Part shown: positions 1 through 11,923 of the stretch, piece after piece | Numbering within the stretch: the stretch's first letter is position 1 | Layout: each line of letters starts with the position of its first letter | NCBI GenBank assembly: GCA_030159075.1 | Contig: BROG01000132.1 | Span: 310,001 to 374,000, forward strand | DNA from: Atrina japonica | Taxonomy: Eukaryota > Mollusca > Bivalvia > Pterioida > Pinnidae | Length of the DNA stretch: 64,000 nucleotides | Direction: 5' to 3' | The notes under the pieces: model-generated | Seen by the model: only the letters and a program-made list of their open reading frames with translations | What the model was told of the DNA's origin: nothing | Database searches by the model: none | Made by a program: the position numbers and the translations under genes

Positions 1-229
1 TCTTGAGAAGAAGATTTTTAAAGATATTTCCCTATTAAAACCTGTGTTAAACTTTGATCCCCTATTGTGGTCTCATCATGACCCCAGGGGCCATCATTTG
101 AACAAACTTGAATCTACACTGTATCAGGATGCATTAACGTTTTATCATTTTTGGCTTAGTGATTCTTGAGAAGAAGACACCCACTCATTTTTTTTTTTGT
201 TTTCAATTATCTCTTTGTTAAGGGCCTGA

Positions 230-263
<34 letters not shown>

Positions 264-267
264 GAAA

Positions 268-318
<51 letters not shown>

Positions 319-382
319 CAAAACTGTGAAAAGTTACAAACAAATGGACAGCAGGTGATCAGAAAACCTCACTTGAGCTAAA
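1..382. repeat. dispersed molluscan repeat, 'GTTCTGGAGAAG...CTCACTTGAGCT' family
   Basis: Contains the recurrent phrases TGATTCTTGAGAAGAAGA, AATTTGAATC and AGTTGAAATTGGCTCAGTGG, and ends CAGAAAACCTCACTTGAGCT. The end resembles the reverse of the 'AGCTCACCT' repeat at 31.2 kb. It is non-coding as read here. Confidence 0.5.
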
Positions 383-385
383 AAT

Positions 386-1153
386 TACAAAAACAAGTAC
401 AACTATAGATGGTTCTATAAGAATCTAAAGTTAGATCTTCTGCTTCAGTGTTATGTATAGTCAACATGTAGTAGCTTCAATTACTGCCTTATCAAATGTT
501 AAGCACCTTTTTTACTCACATCTGCTGCAGATAAAAATGAGACGTGTGTATCAAACTAAACAGACTTCAGTTCCATATAAACACTATAGTAGGATTTTGT
601 CAAATTCACTTACACAGAAGTTCTTCATTGAACAAAATCTGTCCCCATGCCATGAAACAGCCTTTCCTAACAGTCAGGACGGCTGAGATTATACATGGGA
701 TATACTGTAACCTCCAATGATTATGTAACAAATCATGGCTTATTTAGCTATAGTTCTTGCCCTGGAGGTTGGTCATGTGGAAAACAAACATATGTTTGTA
801 AAATGATCAGAAAGATAGTGCATTCTAAGTTACTGTATTCCACCTAACAAGTGTCCAGGATGTTTACTTGGACCAGTCGAGAATCAAATTGCTGTAAAAC
901 AGTTATTTTTCTTATAAGGCACCATGGTTATGTTGTGGTATTTATTACTGAGTGCACTTATCAATATTTTTTTGTTGCTGGGGGAAGGGCCTCTAAATAT
1001 ACTGTTACTTATGTTTTCTAGTCCAAATCTTGTTAATTGGCTTAAAAGATTTGGACTGTGTGCAAAAGAGGGTGGCCAAATCTGAACTATTGGGGATATG
1101 GGTGCTTACTGGGTAGAATAAGGTAACACCTGGTAGATCAAACTTTCACCTAC
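386..1153. other. intron between BET BD2 exon and the next exon outside the window
   Basis: No coding segment, RNA gene or structured repeat was recognised on either strand. An ATG-initiated frame at 453-686 is not like a known protein. Confidence 0.5.
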
Positions 1154-1453
1154 CGTTTCCTGTAACTCCTTAATTTTTTGTTCTCTCTCATCCTCACTAT
1201 GTTCATCTTCTGATTCTGACTCTGGAAGATCTGATACATCACTGTCCATATCATACCCATTCCCTGCCTCAGGAGATCCCGGAATATCTTCAGGCATCCG
1301 TGCATATTTCATTTCAAAAATGTCTTGCAACTTTCTTGCCATATTAACAACATCACTATCAGCAGGATTATATCTATAACAGTTTGAAAATATTAACCGC
1401 ACATCCTCTGCAAATGCTGTTGGAGATTTGTATTCCCTGTTATCCATTTTTTT
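1154..1453 (-). CDS. BRD2/3/4: BET gene exon, bromodomain 2 core and acidic Ser-rich tract
   Basis: The 100-codon exon starts [20 protein letters not shown], continues through NCYRYNPAD (the BD2 Asn anchor) and [19 protein letters not shown], then the acidic run [20 protein letters not shown]. It ends KELQETV at the donor GTAGGTG. The acidic tract followed by a coiled-coil start (KELQE) is the SEED/motif B layout of BET proteins. It is the last exon visible in this window. Confidence 0.95.
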
Positions 1454-4400
1454 CTGGAAAGTAAAATTCAAATGTTGAATCTTTTTTCCATCTCCATCAA
1501 ACAACACTTACAATATGAATTGTGATTTTATGGTTTCATATGGCAACAACAAAAATAGCTGAATTGATAAATTCACCTATTTTATATAAGTCAACTATAT
1601 CATCAAAATTATCATCAGGAATGGGACTTGTGCTGTTATACCACTCTCAAGCTTTTGTATAAACAAAGCTGCAGTTAGTTAACATTTATACATAATCAAC
1701 AGTGAATAAATCTCGATGGCAGTAATGAAATGTTTGTACATGAAGTTGTGTCAGACAAGTTGCTGGCAAATTAAAGTTGGCGATTAAAGTAATTTGAAGG
1801 AAAAAAAATCCTTAATTGAAGTCTCTAACAATATTAAGTTTCTTATCCTAGACAGATTCAGTAAACCTTGTGCCTTTTCAAATTTTGAAAATTAACTAAC
1901 TCAAGTTGAATAAACATAATAGTCCAGAAACACTAGTTGTTTAATCTCTATTTATTTATTAATGACATTTAACTATACTTGGATGCAATTATCAGATATG
2001 TGCTGAAGGGACAACTATACAATGGTCAGATATATGTACAGATTGACTACATATTTAACTATTTACCCCTAAAGACATATTTAGACTGGTCTAAGTCATT
2101 GATTTACAGATGAGTCCATTGTTTTTCGGGGGTTGAAGAGTTAATCATCTGTATCTATTTGTTCTGTTCCTTAATGTAGACATAAATTAAAATCTTTACC
2201 TTACTAGTTTTATTCTTATCATGAAGTTTGTTTTTTAAAGAATATTTTAGGAACCAAAATAAAACCAAGGCATACAGAGCCTAGGTATATCAGAACACCT
2301 CATTTATTTAGTCTCTGGTAAACAATGTTTCTCATATACTTATACTTACTTTTATAGATCCTAAATCCATTGGCTTTTTAATTATTTCATGATAATCATG
2401 TAATCCTAGCATATCAGCATTCACTGGCTTATAAAATGGCCAAGCATAACTCTGAAAAAGGTAATATATGTACAGATATATAAGATGAATTTAAACCATA
2501 ATTACCTTAACATTTCAAATAATTAGACTGGCATAAGTTTTTCCCCAATTGTAGATATACTGTAATTAATCAGAACAGTTCCCTTTTATACCATACACAT
2601 AAATGATGAGAACAAGCTTTCTTTACATTCAGAAAGTAGATCTATATTTGAGCATCTTCCTCATATGAACACATTACCAACTTAACAATAACATTAAACT
2701 TCCTGCCAAAGCAATTGTTACCGGAAACAAAGTTCAGGTTTTTTCCCTGACGCAAAATTTCTGCGTATTTAAGCGTAAAAGTCCTAGATGATGCCTAAAA
2801 TAAGATCTATTGCGTCATAGTGGACGCTTTCAATACTTGACGTCTTTCGAGATCGTTTGGGTAAATAAACCAAGCATGCGACCTATTTCTACCAGTTTGC
2901 TTCTTTTTTATGTCCACTTCGTATGTTCTAATGCAATTCCACAAGATAACCAAGAAACTGAATTCATCATTTTAATTTTTATTAATAATAAAACAGGAAA
3001 ATCTTTACCTCTAATATAGATCTAGAATCAACAAGACAACATCGTTCATCACTTTATGGGTACTACCGGAAGTATAAATCAAAGAAGGGATACCAAACCC
3101 AACTTTCATTTGAATTATGGAAATTAAAAAATAACAATTTAAGTACTAATGATAGTTATATAAAATGATTTATTTACACAAATGTTTATGTAAAAGTACT
3201 TTAACACTTATGTTTATGATAAAGTACTTTAACACTTAAAATCGATAAAATAGATATAATTTTCAAATAAATAAATTTGAGGCATCAATTAGTAGGCTAC
3301 ATGTATTTAGTAACTTTTCAGTTTTGCATCTATATTGCTAAAAACATGTAATTGTATTACAATTGATAAATTTTTAATATAAATTTTCCATATGATTTCA
3401 AATGTAGTTAAAACAACTATATTTTATTTAATTTCTTATAAACCTTTAATCTATAGTATATGTATGTATACAATAATTATATATTGAATTAAGGGAACTC
3501 TGAGGGTTCAAGAACAAACCAGGAATTTACGATGGTGTTACAGTAACGTATAAAAATGGCGCAGATGTTTTGTTTCATATATGAGTGCGGGAAAAATTAC
3601 TCACTATCCCGACATGATTAAGTTATGATCAGAAAATAAATGCACCACATGTACTCTTGATATTTTCTGGTGGAATTGAATTGGACTCCAAATGGACTCC
3701 TAAATTTGTAGTTGTGGGATTCCATGGACTCCTCATTTGAAAATCCAAGGGAAAACCCTGCAAAGTTACTATTGTTCAATTTTTATAACTTGGCGGTTGG
3801 AGTAACCTTTTAATTTTCATATGGATGACACAACTCACTTATATTCATGATGAAAAAGGTTTTATTGATCACTGACCAAGCTGTCATTTTGGACCGACGA
3901 CTCTTTCCAAGGTAATTTAAACTTGTCCAGGTCAAGAAAGGGTTACATGGGACTCCAACCTCCCACGTTATATGGATTTTACAATTACAAGGGATATCAT
4001 ACTACAAGTTCACACACAGATATATTCTACACTTGTACTGTCCGAAAACTTACTTGATGTTTCCTTGAAAATAATTCCTTTAATAAATTATTACAGTATT
4101 TCATTTGCTCTGGCATTTTTCCTTTCTTATTTTTCGAGCTGTGCTGTGCCTGCAATAGGACAAAAACATGATTCAATTAAATTAGCTGCTAATTCTTATT
4201 TTCATACTGCTGCTGTAAACAAAAAAGGATAAAAAATAATCATAAAATTTTACTTCCTATTTGTATTTTAGAAATTCTAGTTTTATCTACTGTCTTTATC
4301 ATGTAATCTAACTCACACAAACAAAACAAAATCTTCAATTAATTAACTAAATAGAAGTTCTCTGGACCCTGAAAAACATTTGTGTAGAAACAATTCAAGT

Positions 4401-7400
4401 TAATTTTCAACTTTCAGGAACCAAATGATATCTTTAATTTTCCTCAAGATTCACAACTTTTCCCTTTCTTTCTTTTTTTTTTGTTACCGGAAATGGTTTC
4501 CTCGTCAACCCTAGGGTTTTGACAGGTAACACATGTTATGATGTCACAATACTATTTACTAAATTAACTTCTGTGGTTTCTAGAATGCAGTTCATTGTTA
4601 TGTCAGACTTAACGTAGATCTACATAGATATGACGTAGCTTATGCATAGATCTACAAAGACAAGTATTTAAGACATGGGATAAGATTCTTCAGCTTTTAT
4701 CTTACCCTAGGATTCAGATTCCTTTGTCATACTTAGCCTAAAGGTAAGGGAAGATTCTATTAGCTTATAATTTTTTTTTTGGGGGGGGGGGGGGGGGATT
4801 TATTTATTGGGAATAACCTCATTTTATATCAAATATTTTATCATGCAGATAACAAATAAAACAAATTTCAATATTCTTTGGAACATCCAATCAAGTTAGA
4901 TTTTATATGACATCAAGTTAAAAATTACTTTCATTACAGTAAATTTTAAATGATCACAGTGCATGCAGATATTCAGTCACAAAAAGCAATAAAGAAATGA
5001 AGGCAATGATTCAACTTTATGCCTAAAAGAATTATAAACTTACTGTTCCATTAAACAATTAATTAGAACTCAAAAGAAGTTGAAATATCTAAATTACCCT
5101 ACAAGAATCAAGAAAGATGAGGCTCAAGTTCCATCTACTAGTTAACCCATAATCTAATTTTGTAAATCATTCTACAGAACTAGAGTTGTAGAGCTTATGT
5201 GACAAGATGTAGCACATTTTTTCTTAATTAAAGACCCCAAAATAGTCTGAAATATTTTCCAATATGCAAGTTACAACTTAATGGACCACACTTGATCATA
5301 TCAAGAGTCAGATAAGCTCTAAACATCCCCCACCCACCCCACCAATACTAACTACTCATGCATAGAATGAAAACTGACCATACCTGTTCACCTACCTGGT
5401 CTTCAGGTAAATCTCGCTTTGGCTTTTTAATTTGTCGATTGCTTTCCCTCCTGGCAGGTGTGATCTTTGCAGGATGGGTCATATTTACAGAGGGTGTGGC
5501 CGCTTTCTTCTCTACTTTAGTCGAGAGATCAAAGGCAGGGTCACTGGGTGAAGTAGCAGGTACAAAATGTGTTGTAGTATCAGCTTTTCTTTTGACGCCA
5601 CGTTTTAGTGTCTGTAATGATGAATGATTACACTTGAATATACAGCAAAATGTACAATTGGTATTGTCTCAAAAAAAAAAAAAAAGACAATAGCTATTTC
5701 TTAGAATAATCAGTATAATCAGTAAAACTATTGAAAGTCCAATTTTGTAATTACTTAATTCATGATACAATTCTATTATCTTTATGATATCACAAGAGAA
5801 TCTAACCACAGTCAGCTTATTATAAATGAAACCTGTAGATTACCACAGGACCATGCTTTTTCTCTACAAATGTGTTTTACCTTTGTTGGTTGTGCTGGAG
5901 GTATAACACCCGGATCTATACCACTGAGATTTGCTGTTGAGTTTGTATAAGTACTTTTAGGTTCTGGTTCTGATGAGACTATTGATGGGGGTACCACTGG
6001 TGCTGATGGCGCCAGAGGGACTGGAGCAACAGAATTTACTTCTGTTAATGTTGGCGTAGCATTTGTTGTCGGGAGCAAGTTTGGAGTACTGGAGGTGGGG
6101 GTTTGTGGAGTGGTAGTAGATGGGGTAGCTTTTAATGAAGAATCGAGTCCTTTAGGAGGTAGTTTTGGCCCTTTAGGGGTTCTCTTTGCAGGCGCTGAAA
6201 TCTCTTTTTCCTGTAAATCAAACAAAAAATATGATAGACATTTAAACATTTTACCTTAATTTACTCTAAACACCCACACTCCCCATCACAAATTTACACA
6301 AGTAGTTAAATGATTGTCTCATTTAAAATTGTTGAGAATTAATTCATACATTCATCTCTCTAACAGAACTTTTTGCATTCAACTGATTACAGAGAATTGC
6401 ATTAAAATTGTTAATCAATAACTACCTTCTGCAGATGCACTCCAATCATTTAACGATTTCACTTGCTGAAAATCTTCAATCAATGCAGGACAAGAAAAAT
6501 GTACTTGTCCACTCATCTTGGACGAGTGAAAATGGTTTGCAGACAAGTAAGGAATGGATACTTGTCCCTAGTGACAAGTAATTTACTTCTAGATCCATAT
6601 ACAAAAGCTATATCTTAATTTTATCCTCTAAAACTTTTCATGAACTCAAAATGCTTTTTTAAAAATGTTTACTGCAATTTTAATTAATCTCAAGTCCCAT
6701 ACAAGAGAAATAGTAAGTCCTAAAAGTTCTAGGGATGAGTGGATGTTAAAAGTTTTTTCTCACATTGAATCAATGGGAGAAAACTTAGATTAGCTTCTCT
6801 AGTGACCTCAATAGATTCAACGACCATGTCTGCTCAGAAAGCATGTGGTGTTATTATGGAGGCAATGTCTAACTTACCTCTGATGGCATTTGTGCAACCT
6901 TCTGCAGGAATAACTTTTCCAATATCTGAGCCATGAGAACAATGTCCTGAAAGTAAATAAATAGTACATTAGATTACCCTAGATTTCAACCTGGGCCCCT
7001 AGATATTTTTTCTAGGGGCCTGGCTGGCCCCTGGATCCTGCAGCCAATTTTATTCCCTGACATTACTATGGTATTGTAAAAATGAATACGCTTCTTCATA
7101 CAGGTGTTTCACAAGAAAACAAAAGATTGAATTAAGTCTTAATGACAATCATACATACATTTTTCTTTCCCATTTTCTATTTGGAATTCTTATATTTTTT
7201 ATTTCACAAAAATGTTTGTCATGATCTGCAACCGGAGATACTTACTTCTTTTGGATTGTTGTAAATGTAACAGTTTGTGAACATCTGATTGAAGTCCTGT
7301 ATACATTCTGTGGCAGAGTAGTAATATCCAGTTTCTAGTCTCTTCTTTATTGTTCCCAGATCCATCGGGTGTTTTATGATGTCATAATAATCCTGCAATT

Positions 7401-9532
7401 GAGTCTAAAACTTTAATATAGCGAAAATATCAAACTACATGTTAGTCGTTTTTTAGAAGCCAAACAGAGGCAATTCTAACAAATAAAATTTTTAAATAAT
7501 CAAACACATTGCTTGCACACTGACCACTTCAGAAAACAATATCCAGGGATTTTCCACACTCTTTAGGGAATGGAGCCTGGGCCTTCAGAATTGAGTATTT
7601 TAGAAACATTTTGTTGAAATCAGGAAATCTCAAAATATCCGTAACTGCAAGAAAATACAGGAATGTCTTCAAATTCATTCTCATTCAATAGGGTAATGGC
7701 CTGTGCATGGCACCATAAAACTTATGAATTACTTAAGTCTAAAAATTTTAACTCAACTGTGGGTAATCCTGAAATCTGATTGGCTGAGCAGGCCAAGTTG
7801 AGAATATTCTCCAACTTGAGTCATTTTCAAGTTTGTGGTGGCAGAGCCTGATTACCTTTTATGATCCTGCATTTATTTGCCCCTTCTCAATTTTGTTCCT
7901 CATATGTTTTCCCAACGTATGTAAAATAAATGGAAATATTTTTACTTTTTTAACAGATTAAATTTATTTTGTTTAAAGAAACCCAAGAGACTCTTTTAAA
8001 CATACTTCAGTGGGTTATTTAGTTAAAAAGCCAAACTACTGAAATGGGAAAATGTGCGGTCTTACTAAAAACTTGCAGGGCAATTAATACCCATTGTGCT
8101 ATCTATATATTATCGAAACCCGAAATGACATTAAGGATTATTTTTCTAATATCGCGCAACTGGCGATAATAAAAGCAGGTTTATAACAGTACTCTGGGCA
8201 AAGTCGAAAAGTTCCCTATTGGGAAAATTTAACTGCAAAACGAGGGGGGGGGGGCTATTTTTTCATTGGGAATTATGTCTTCTCACAGCCCCTTTGATGG
8301 TGTGGAAAACCCCTGAAATTTCCAGATAAACACACAACTTTGCAATTATTTCTTACAGGCAAATTAAGTGCAGACGCATCCACCGGTTTATGAAATGGCC
8401 AGGCATACTGATGTTTCCAAACTGCTTTAAGGACAGTCTTGAGTAAATATTGAAGCTGATTGGTCTGTCTTCCTTTAGGACGAGGATCTGATGATCCTAT
8501 GGAGTTTGTTGAAGGAGGATAAGAAGGTGATGGAGAAGCAGCATCATTGATATCTGAATCATTCTGCAATGCAATAAAAGAGATGTTAAAATGCTTGCAT
8601 GAAAATTACAAAATTAGATTTTTTGTACATGTCGTAATTACAGATGAACCTTGCCAAAAGGCCTACTCACATATTAGATCACAAGTTTCCAGTCTCTTCT
8701 TGATAGATATTTAATAAGTACAAAACTTAAGACCACCTCACTGATCAGACCACTTCAGACAGTTAATTCTTAATAACATGGTTCAACTGCAGTTTTTATG
8801 ACAAATATAAGTACCTTTAAGACCTTCTTTATGCTGTTTAATAAGTCAAAATCTCCAGACTTTTTATTTATTGATGAAGATGTAACTATGTATAATGTGT
8901 CTTCAATAACTTTCCTGTGACACATGGAAAACTGAGGAAATTTCTCAAGACTAAATAAGACTTTGGAAGCTTATTAATGAAAATTAATGAGGAACTGTTG
9001 CATTTCAGATCCCCAGCGCAAAAATGTTTCTGTCCAGACTAGTTAAATTTGCTACCTTTATTGGCCACTAATGCCCTAAGTGGCCAATTGACAGATTAAC
9101 ACAATATATCTGCTATATCAGAATTCTATACAATTCTCAGAGACTTCCTGCTAGTGCTGGAATCTTTTTAGCAAGCATATTTGCAGATCAACCAAGTTTC
9201 TAATAAGATTAACAATAATTTTATAAACTGAAAGAATAAGTAAACACTTACTAATTTAACAGATTTCTCAGAGTCACTTGTAAAGTTGTATTCATTGGCA
9301 GAACTCTGCCGACTTGGACTCTGTTGAAGAGAGTCACCACCAGCTCTGAAATAGAAAATTTACCATAAACACATCTTATATATCGTTGTCTACAATAAAT
9401 GACTGCAAGACAAATTTTATGTTAATTTCTTGAAAATTTCATTCACTTGCAAAAACGTTGAAAAATCAGTGGTAGAAAATAGCTAGAATACACATACCGT
9501 GTCATCTCGGGTTGCATGGTTTTCCCAGTCAT
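1154..9532 (-). CDS. BRD2/3/4: BET-family double bromodomain protein (BRD2/3/4, fs(1)h type), 3' part outside window
   Basis: Chromatin reader that binds acetylated histone tails through two bromodomains and recruits transcription elongation machinery (family knowledge). Coding exons on the minus strand, read by homology and GT-AG sites: 9532-9498, 9345-9252, 8563-8357, 7392-7246, 6946-6878, 6210-5881, 5611-5396, 2451-2350, 1453-1154. The first seven join in frame to 366 codons. BD1 spans about residues 77-184, with the WPF shelf at 98-100 and the acetyl-lysine Asn at 157 (CYIYNNP). A Pro/Thr-rich linker and a Lys/Arg-rich KRKAD...[10 protein letters not shown] segment follow. BD2 has YAWPFYKPV and NCYRYNPAD, then an acidic Ser-rich tract. 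The exon for the BD2 alpha-Z helix was not found between 5396 and 2451. The ET domain must lie left of position 1. The single invertebrate BET gene is normally co-orthologous to vertebrate BRD2, BRD3, BRD4 and BRDT. Confidence 0.94.
2057..2145. repeat. MITE family A copy (short inverted-end element)
   Basis: Reads TTTACCCCTAAAGACA...TTTAGACTGG...AAGTCATTGA...TCGGGGGTTGAAGAGTTAA. Its two ends are roughly complementary (TTAAC.. and ..GTTAA). Similar copies lie at 27341-27440, 30416-30515 and, in part, about 54540-54595. The 40 bp minisatellite at 36.7 kb shares its core. Confidence 0.55.
2350..2451 (-). CDS. BRD2/3/4: BET gene exon, ZA loop of bromodomain 2
   Basis: The 34-codon exon starts [20 protein letters not shown] and ends [10 protein letters not shown]. 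It is the ZA loop of BD2 with its WPF shelf. The preceding helix (family pattern ending in KKH) should be on a separate exon, which I could not find. Donor GTAAGTA, phase 0 at both ends. Confidence 0.95.
2452..5395. other. BRD2/3/4: BET gene intron where one exon is expected but not seen
   Basis: I looked for the conserved BD2 alpha-Z helix (family pattern LSEQL.YC..I.KELF.KKH) on the minus strand and found no match. The stretch includes a T10-G17 run at 4771-4797, which could mark assembly trouble. Other frames here (2810-3019, 3972-4232) resemble no protein I know. Confidence 0.6.
4771..4797. repeat. T10-G17 homopolymer pair
   Basis: Ten T followed by seventeen G. Such runs are prone to length error in reads and to assembly breaks. 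Confidence 0.9.
5396..5611 (-). CDS. BRD2/3/4: BET gene exon 7, basic motif between the bromodomains
   Basis: The 72-codon exon starts [15 protein letters not shown] and ends with the motif [19 protein letters not shown]. This matches the conserved [11 protein letters not shown]...RRES segment (motif A region) of BET proteins. The donor GTAGGTG starts at 5395. Phase 0 at both ends. Confidence 0.93.
5881..6210 (-). CDS. BRD2/3/4: BET gene exon 6, Pro/Thr/Ser-rich linker
   Basis: The 110-codon exon is rich in Pro, Thr, Ser and Lys between BD1 and the basic motif. It starts [20 protein letters not shown] and ends PPAQPTK. It is probably disordered and weakly conserved, as is usual for this part of BET proteins. 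Confidence 0.88.
6878..6946 (-). CDS. BRD2/3/4: BET gene exon 5, last helix of bromodomain 1
   Basis: The 23-codon exon reads [20 protein letters not shown] then PSE. This is the alpha-C helix of BD1, nearly identical to the human BET family. Phase 0 at both ends. Confidence 0.93.
7246..7392 (-). CDS. BRD2/3/4: BET gene exon 4, core of bromodomain 1
   Basis: The 49-codon exon starts [20 protein letters not shown] and ends [12 protein letters not shown]. It contains the conserved Tyr and the acetyl-lysine-anchoring Asn (residue 157). Donor GTAAGTA. Confidence 0.95.
7699..7850. repeat. MITE family B copy 1
   Basis: Starts CCTGTGCATGGCACCATAAA and ends TTTGTGGTGGCAGAGCC. The ends are inverted (GGCACCATAAAACTT against AAGTTT.TGGTG). 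It has an internal AATCCTGAAATCTGATTGGC. Relatives lie at 11781-11923 and 30752-30877. Confidence 0.6.
8242..8253. repeat. poly-G run
   Basis: A run of about twelve G (8242-8253) sits about 100 bp past the BD1 exon, inside the BET intron. Confidence 0.8.
8357..8563 (-). CDS. BRD2/3/4: BET gene exon 3, start of bromodomain 1
   Basis: The 69-codon exon is phase 0 at both ends. A Ser/Pro-rich lead is followed by [20 protein letters not shown] and the WPF-containing ZA loop [10 protein letters not shown], ending LNLP. The same LNLP|DYY junction occurs in the human BET proteins. Confidence 0.95.
9252..9345 (-). CDS. BRD2/3/4: BET gene exon 2, Ser-rich N-terminal segment
   Basis: The 94 nt exon completes the split Arg codon, then reads [20 protein letters not shown] and on to KSVKL. 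It is flanked by TTTCAG and GTAAGTG and ends in phase 0. It has low complexity and no domain. Confidence 0.8.
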
Positions 9533-9651
9533 TGGTAAGAAAATGGATCATGGAATGCACGATTCCTGTCGGGAAAGATTACTTCCCCTGACATCACAAG
9601 CTGCATTTGTTTACTCAAAGCAGCATTTTGTATAGTAGATATTGCTTTTAC
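9498..9651 (-). CDS. BRD2/3/4: BET gene first coding exon with 5' UTR
   Basis: The acceptor TTTCAG ends at 9652 and the donor GTATGTG starts at 9497. Coding starts at the ATG 9532-9530 and gives [11 protein letters not shown], with the last codon split (CG|A). An upstream ATG at about 9604 in the same exon opens a frame that stops just before the chosen ATG, so it is a short uORF. The chosen ATG is the only one that joins in frame to the next exon. Residues 9533-9651 are 5' UTR, so the gene must have at least one more non-coding exon upstream. Confidence 0.8.
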
Positions 9652-11780
9652 CTGAAACAACAAAAATGACCAAATTAAATAGGATATATGAGTGCTTCTC
9701 TATAATCATGACTTCAATTATGCAAGTAAGGGAAATACATAATTTATATCGAGTATCCTATCGAAATTAATTCAGTCAAAATGCGTCTATATTCCTAATA
9801 ATTTATCATCCCCTTTCAAATTTCTGAATCTAATTTAACTGAAAAATTATGCAACATATCCAATAGAAAAATATATCAATAAATTCTGCCAATTTGTTGT
9901 GATCTTATAAATTCTGTGTAAAGTTGAAATAATACTGTACAATCAAGAAATTTCATTGTGGTTTTAATCTCATTGTTTTCATTAATCAACCAGATTTAAA
10001 CCATGACAATTTTAGAAAAATGATACCTAGTAATAGCAATGGTTTCTTCACAAACAAGTTTTTCCTTTCAACTAAATCGAATGTCAATTGATTTTGTTTC
10101 ATTTTTAATACAATCAAATTTGAACCTCACAAAATTTCTGATTCTACAGTATATGATAAACTGCTATTTACAGTTGCTTGCATTGAAACCAGGTTTCGAA
10201 ATTCATGGTACAAAATGCAGTATCTGGCTAATTTTCTACCTTAGTTTCAGTTTGAAATATTAGTAGCAACACAAGTATGTAACCATTATTTGTAAGGCAT
10301 TGATTAAAATTTTGAATTGCATGTTTAAAAGCATTTGATGGAATTTGTAAGCCATACATCTGTGAAAACAATCTCAAGGAATTGCTTGGAATGACATTTA
10401 GCAGGAAATTGCTGTAATTCAAGCTTGAGCCGTTTTGCGTCTAAAGGTACCGGTAAAATGTTTACTACCAGTGGCCAAATCATTTCTGTATTTTTCAATC
10501 ACAAAGCTTGTTTTACAACTATTCATCATTTTGTTTTGTGTACTTTCGCATTTTTATTGAGCAAGCTATTACTCATGTTTTGTTTTTAGGCTAAAACAAT
10601 TAGAAATACATTAGGCATATTGTTGCATAGCGTTAAAATTTTGTTTGGTTTTAACTGCAGTAAAATCATTTATAATATTTTATTTGTTTTGTAAATAACA
10701 ACATTTTTCTGTATTTCAAAGTCTAAAACATGAGATTATATGACATTCTTGTGCAGGATTTTAGACAAATTTTATTATAAATGGGCTCATATTCATGAGA
10801 CCACAAGTTTGAACTCGGAGAACTTTTCATGCATGCTCAACTCATATATAAAAACAGACAGTAACAAACCCAATTGTGGGGAAAAAGTGATTAAAAATTT
10901 CACACTCTTTTGGGCATAAGATCTGGACCTTTTAGCAACATTTTACTGAAATTGGGAAACCTGAAACTGCACAAAGCTATTTGAAAATACCAGAATCTTT
11001 CTAATTTATTGTCATTTGACTTCAATTGGAAAAATTTGACTGCAAATTAGGGATAAAAAATTATCATTGGTAATGTGGCCTATTTCAGCCCTGTAAGATA
11101 GGATGGAAATCCCAGCATTCTGCAAAAAAAAAAACCTTTAGAACTGCTGTAACGTCAAAATGGAATATAGGCAGGATATATATGGGTGATCAGTTCGAAC
11201 ACTGGAAGGATTTTTTTCATCAGTTTTCTTACAGTACCCATGTATTCACCAACTCCAATAATAAAAATCTAGGTCATTGCCCAAAATTACTTTCAGATGT
11301 TAGCCTTTCAGAAGCATGCATACATGATCTCTTCAGATGCAACACCACTAGCCAACATTAATTATTGGTCCACACCTGAAATTACTTCTTAAAATGGTCA
11401 TTGTCCTGCCATGAACATTTCGCTTAAATGCCACCTGCCACAAAATGTATTCCTCTGCTTTGGATCAGTTTGGATTGTTTACTAGGTAAACACAGAATAG
11501 AGACATGCAGGCTATGCCAGGAGTTTTTTCATTAGCTAAATTTAGGGGTGGCTTCGGGTAAATTTAAGTGAAACTTTAGATTGGCAGCAAATGTTGTCAC
11601 CACTGACCACCAAATATGAAATGTAGTAAGTCAGTGTTTGAGGAACGACATGGTTCAGAAATATTCACAACCTTAGAATAAATAGAAGTCAATGGGAATA
11701 GTCCTTAACAGGAAATTAAACTGGAGACCCACCACAGGCTTGCCAGATGAATCCTCAGACTACCCTTGCAAGTGGTCTGG

Positions 11781-11923
11781 GCCTGTCACCATAACCTTAA
11801 GAATTACTTAGACTAAAATTTTTACTCAAATGTGGCAAATCCTGAAATCTCATTGGCTTAACAGGCCAATTTGAGAGTATTCTCAGACTTTAGTAAATTC
11901 TCAAGTTTTATGGTGCTGGGCTC
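11781..11923. repeat. MITE family B copy 2
   Basis: Starts GCCTGTCACCATAACC and ends TTTTATGGTGCTGGGC. The core AATCCTGAAATCTCATTGGC is shared with copy 1. Its inverted ends are about 20 bp. Confidence 0.6.

Noticed and set aside
5358..5627. 89-codon plus frame opposite BET exon 7
   Set aside because: It is the antisense shadow of a real exon. The minus strand encodes the conserved KRKAD...RDLPEDQ segment.
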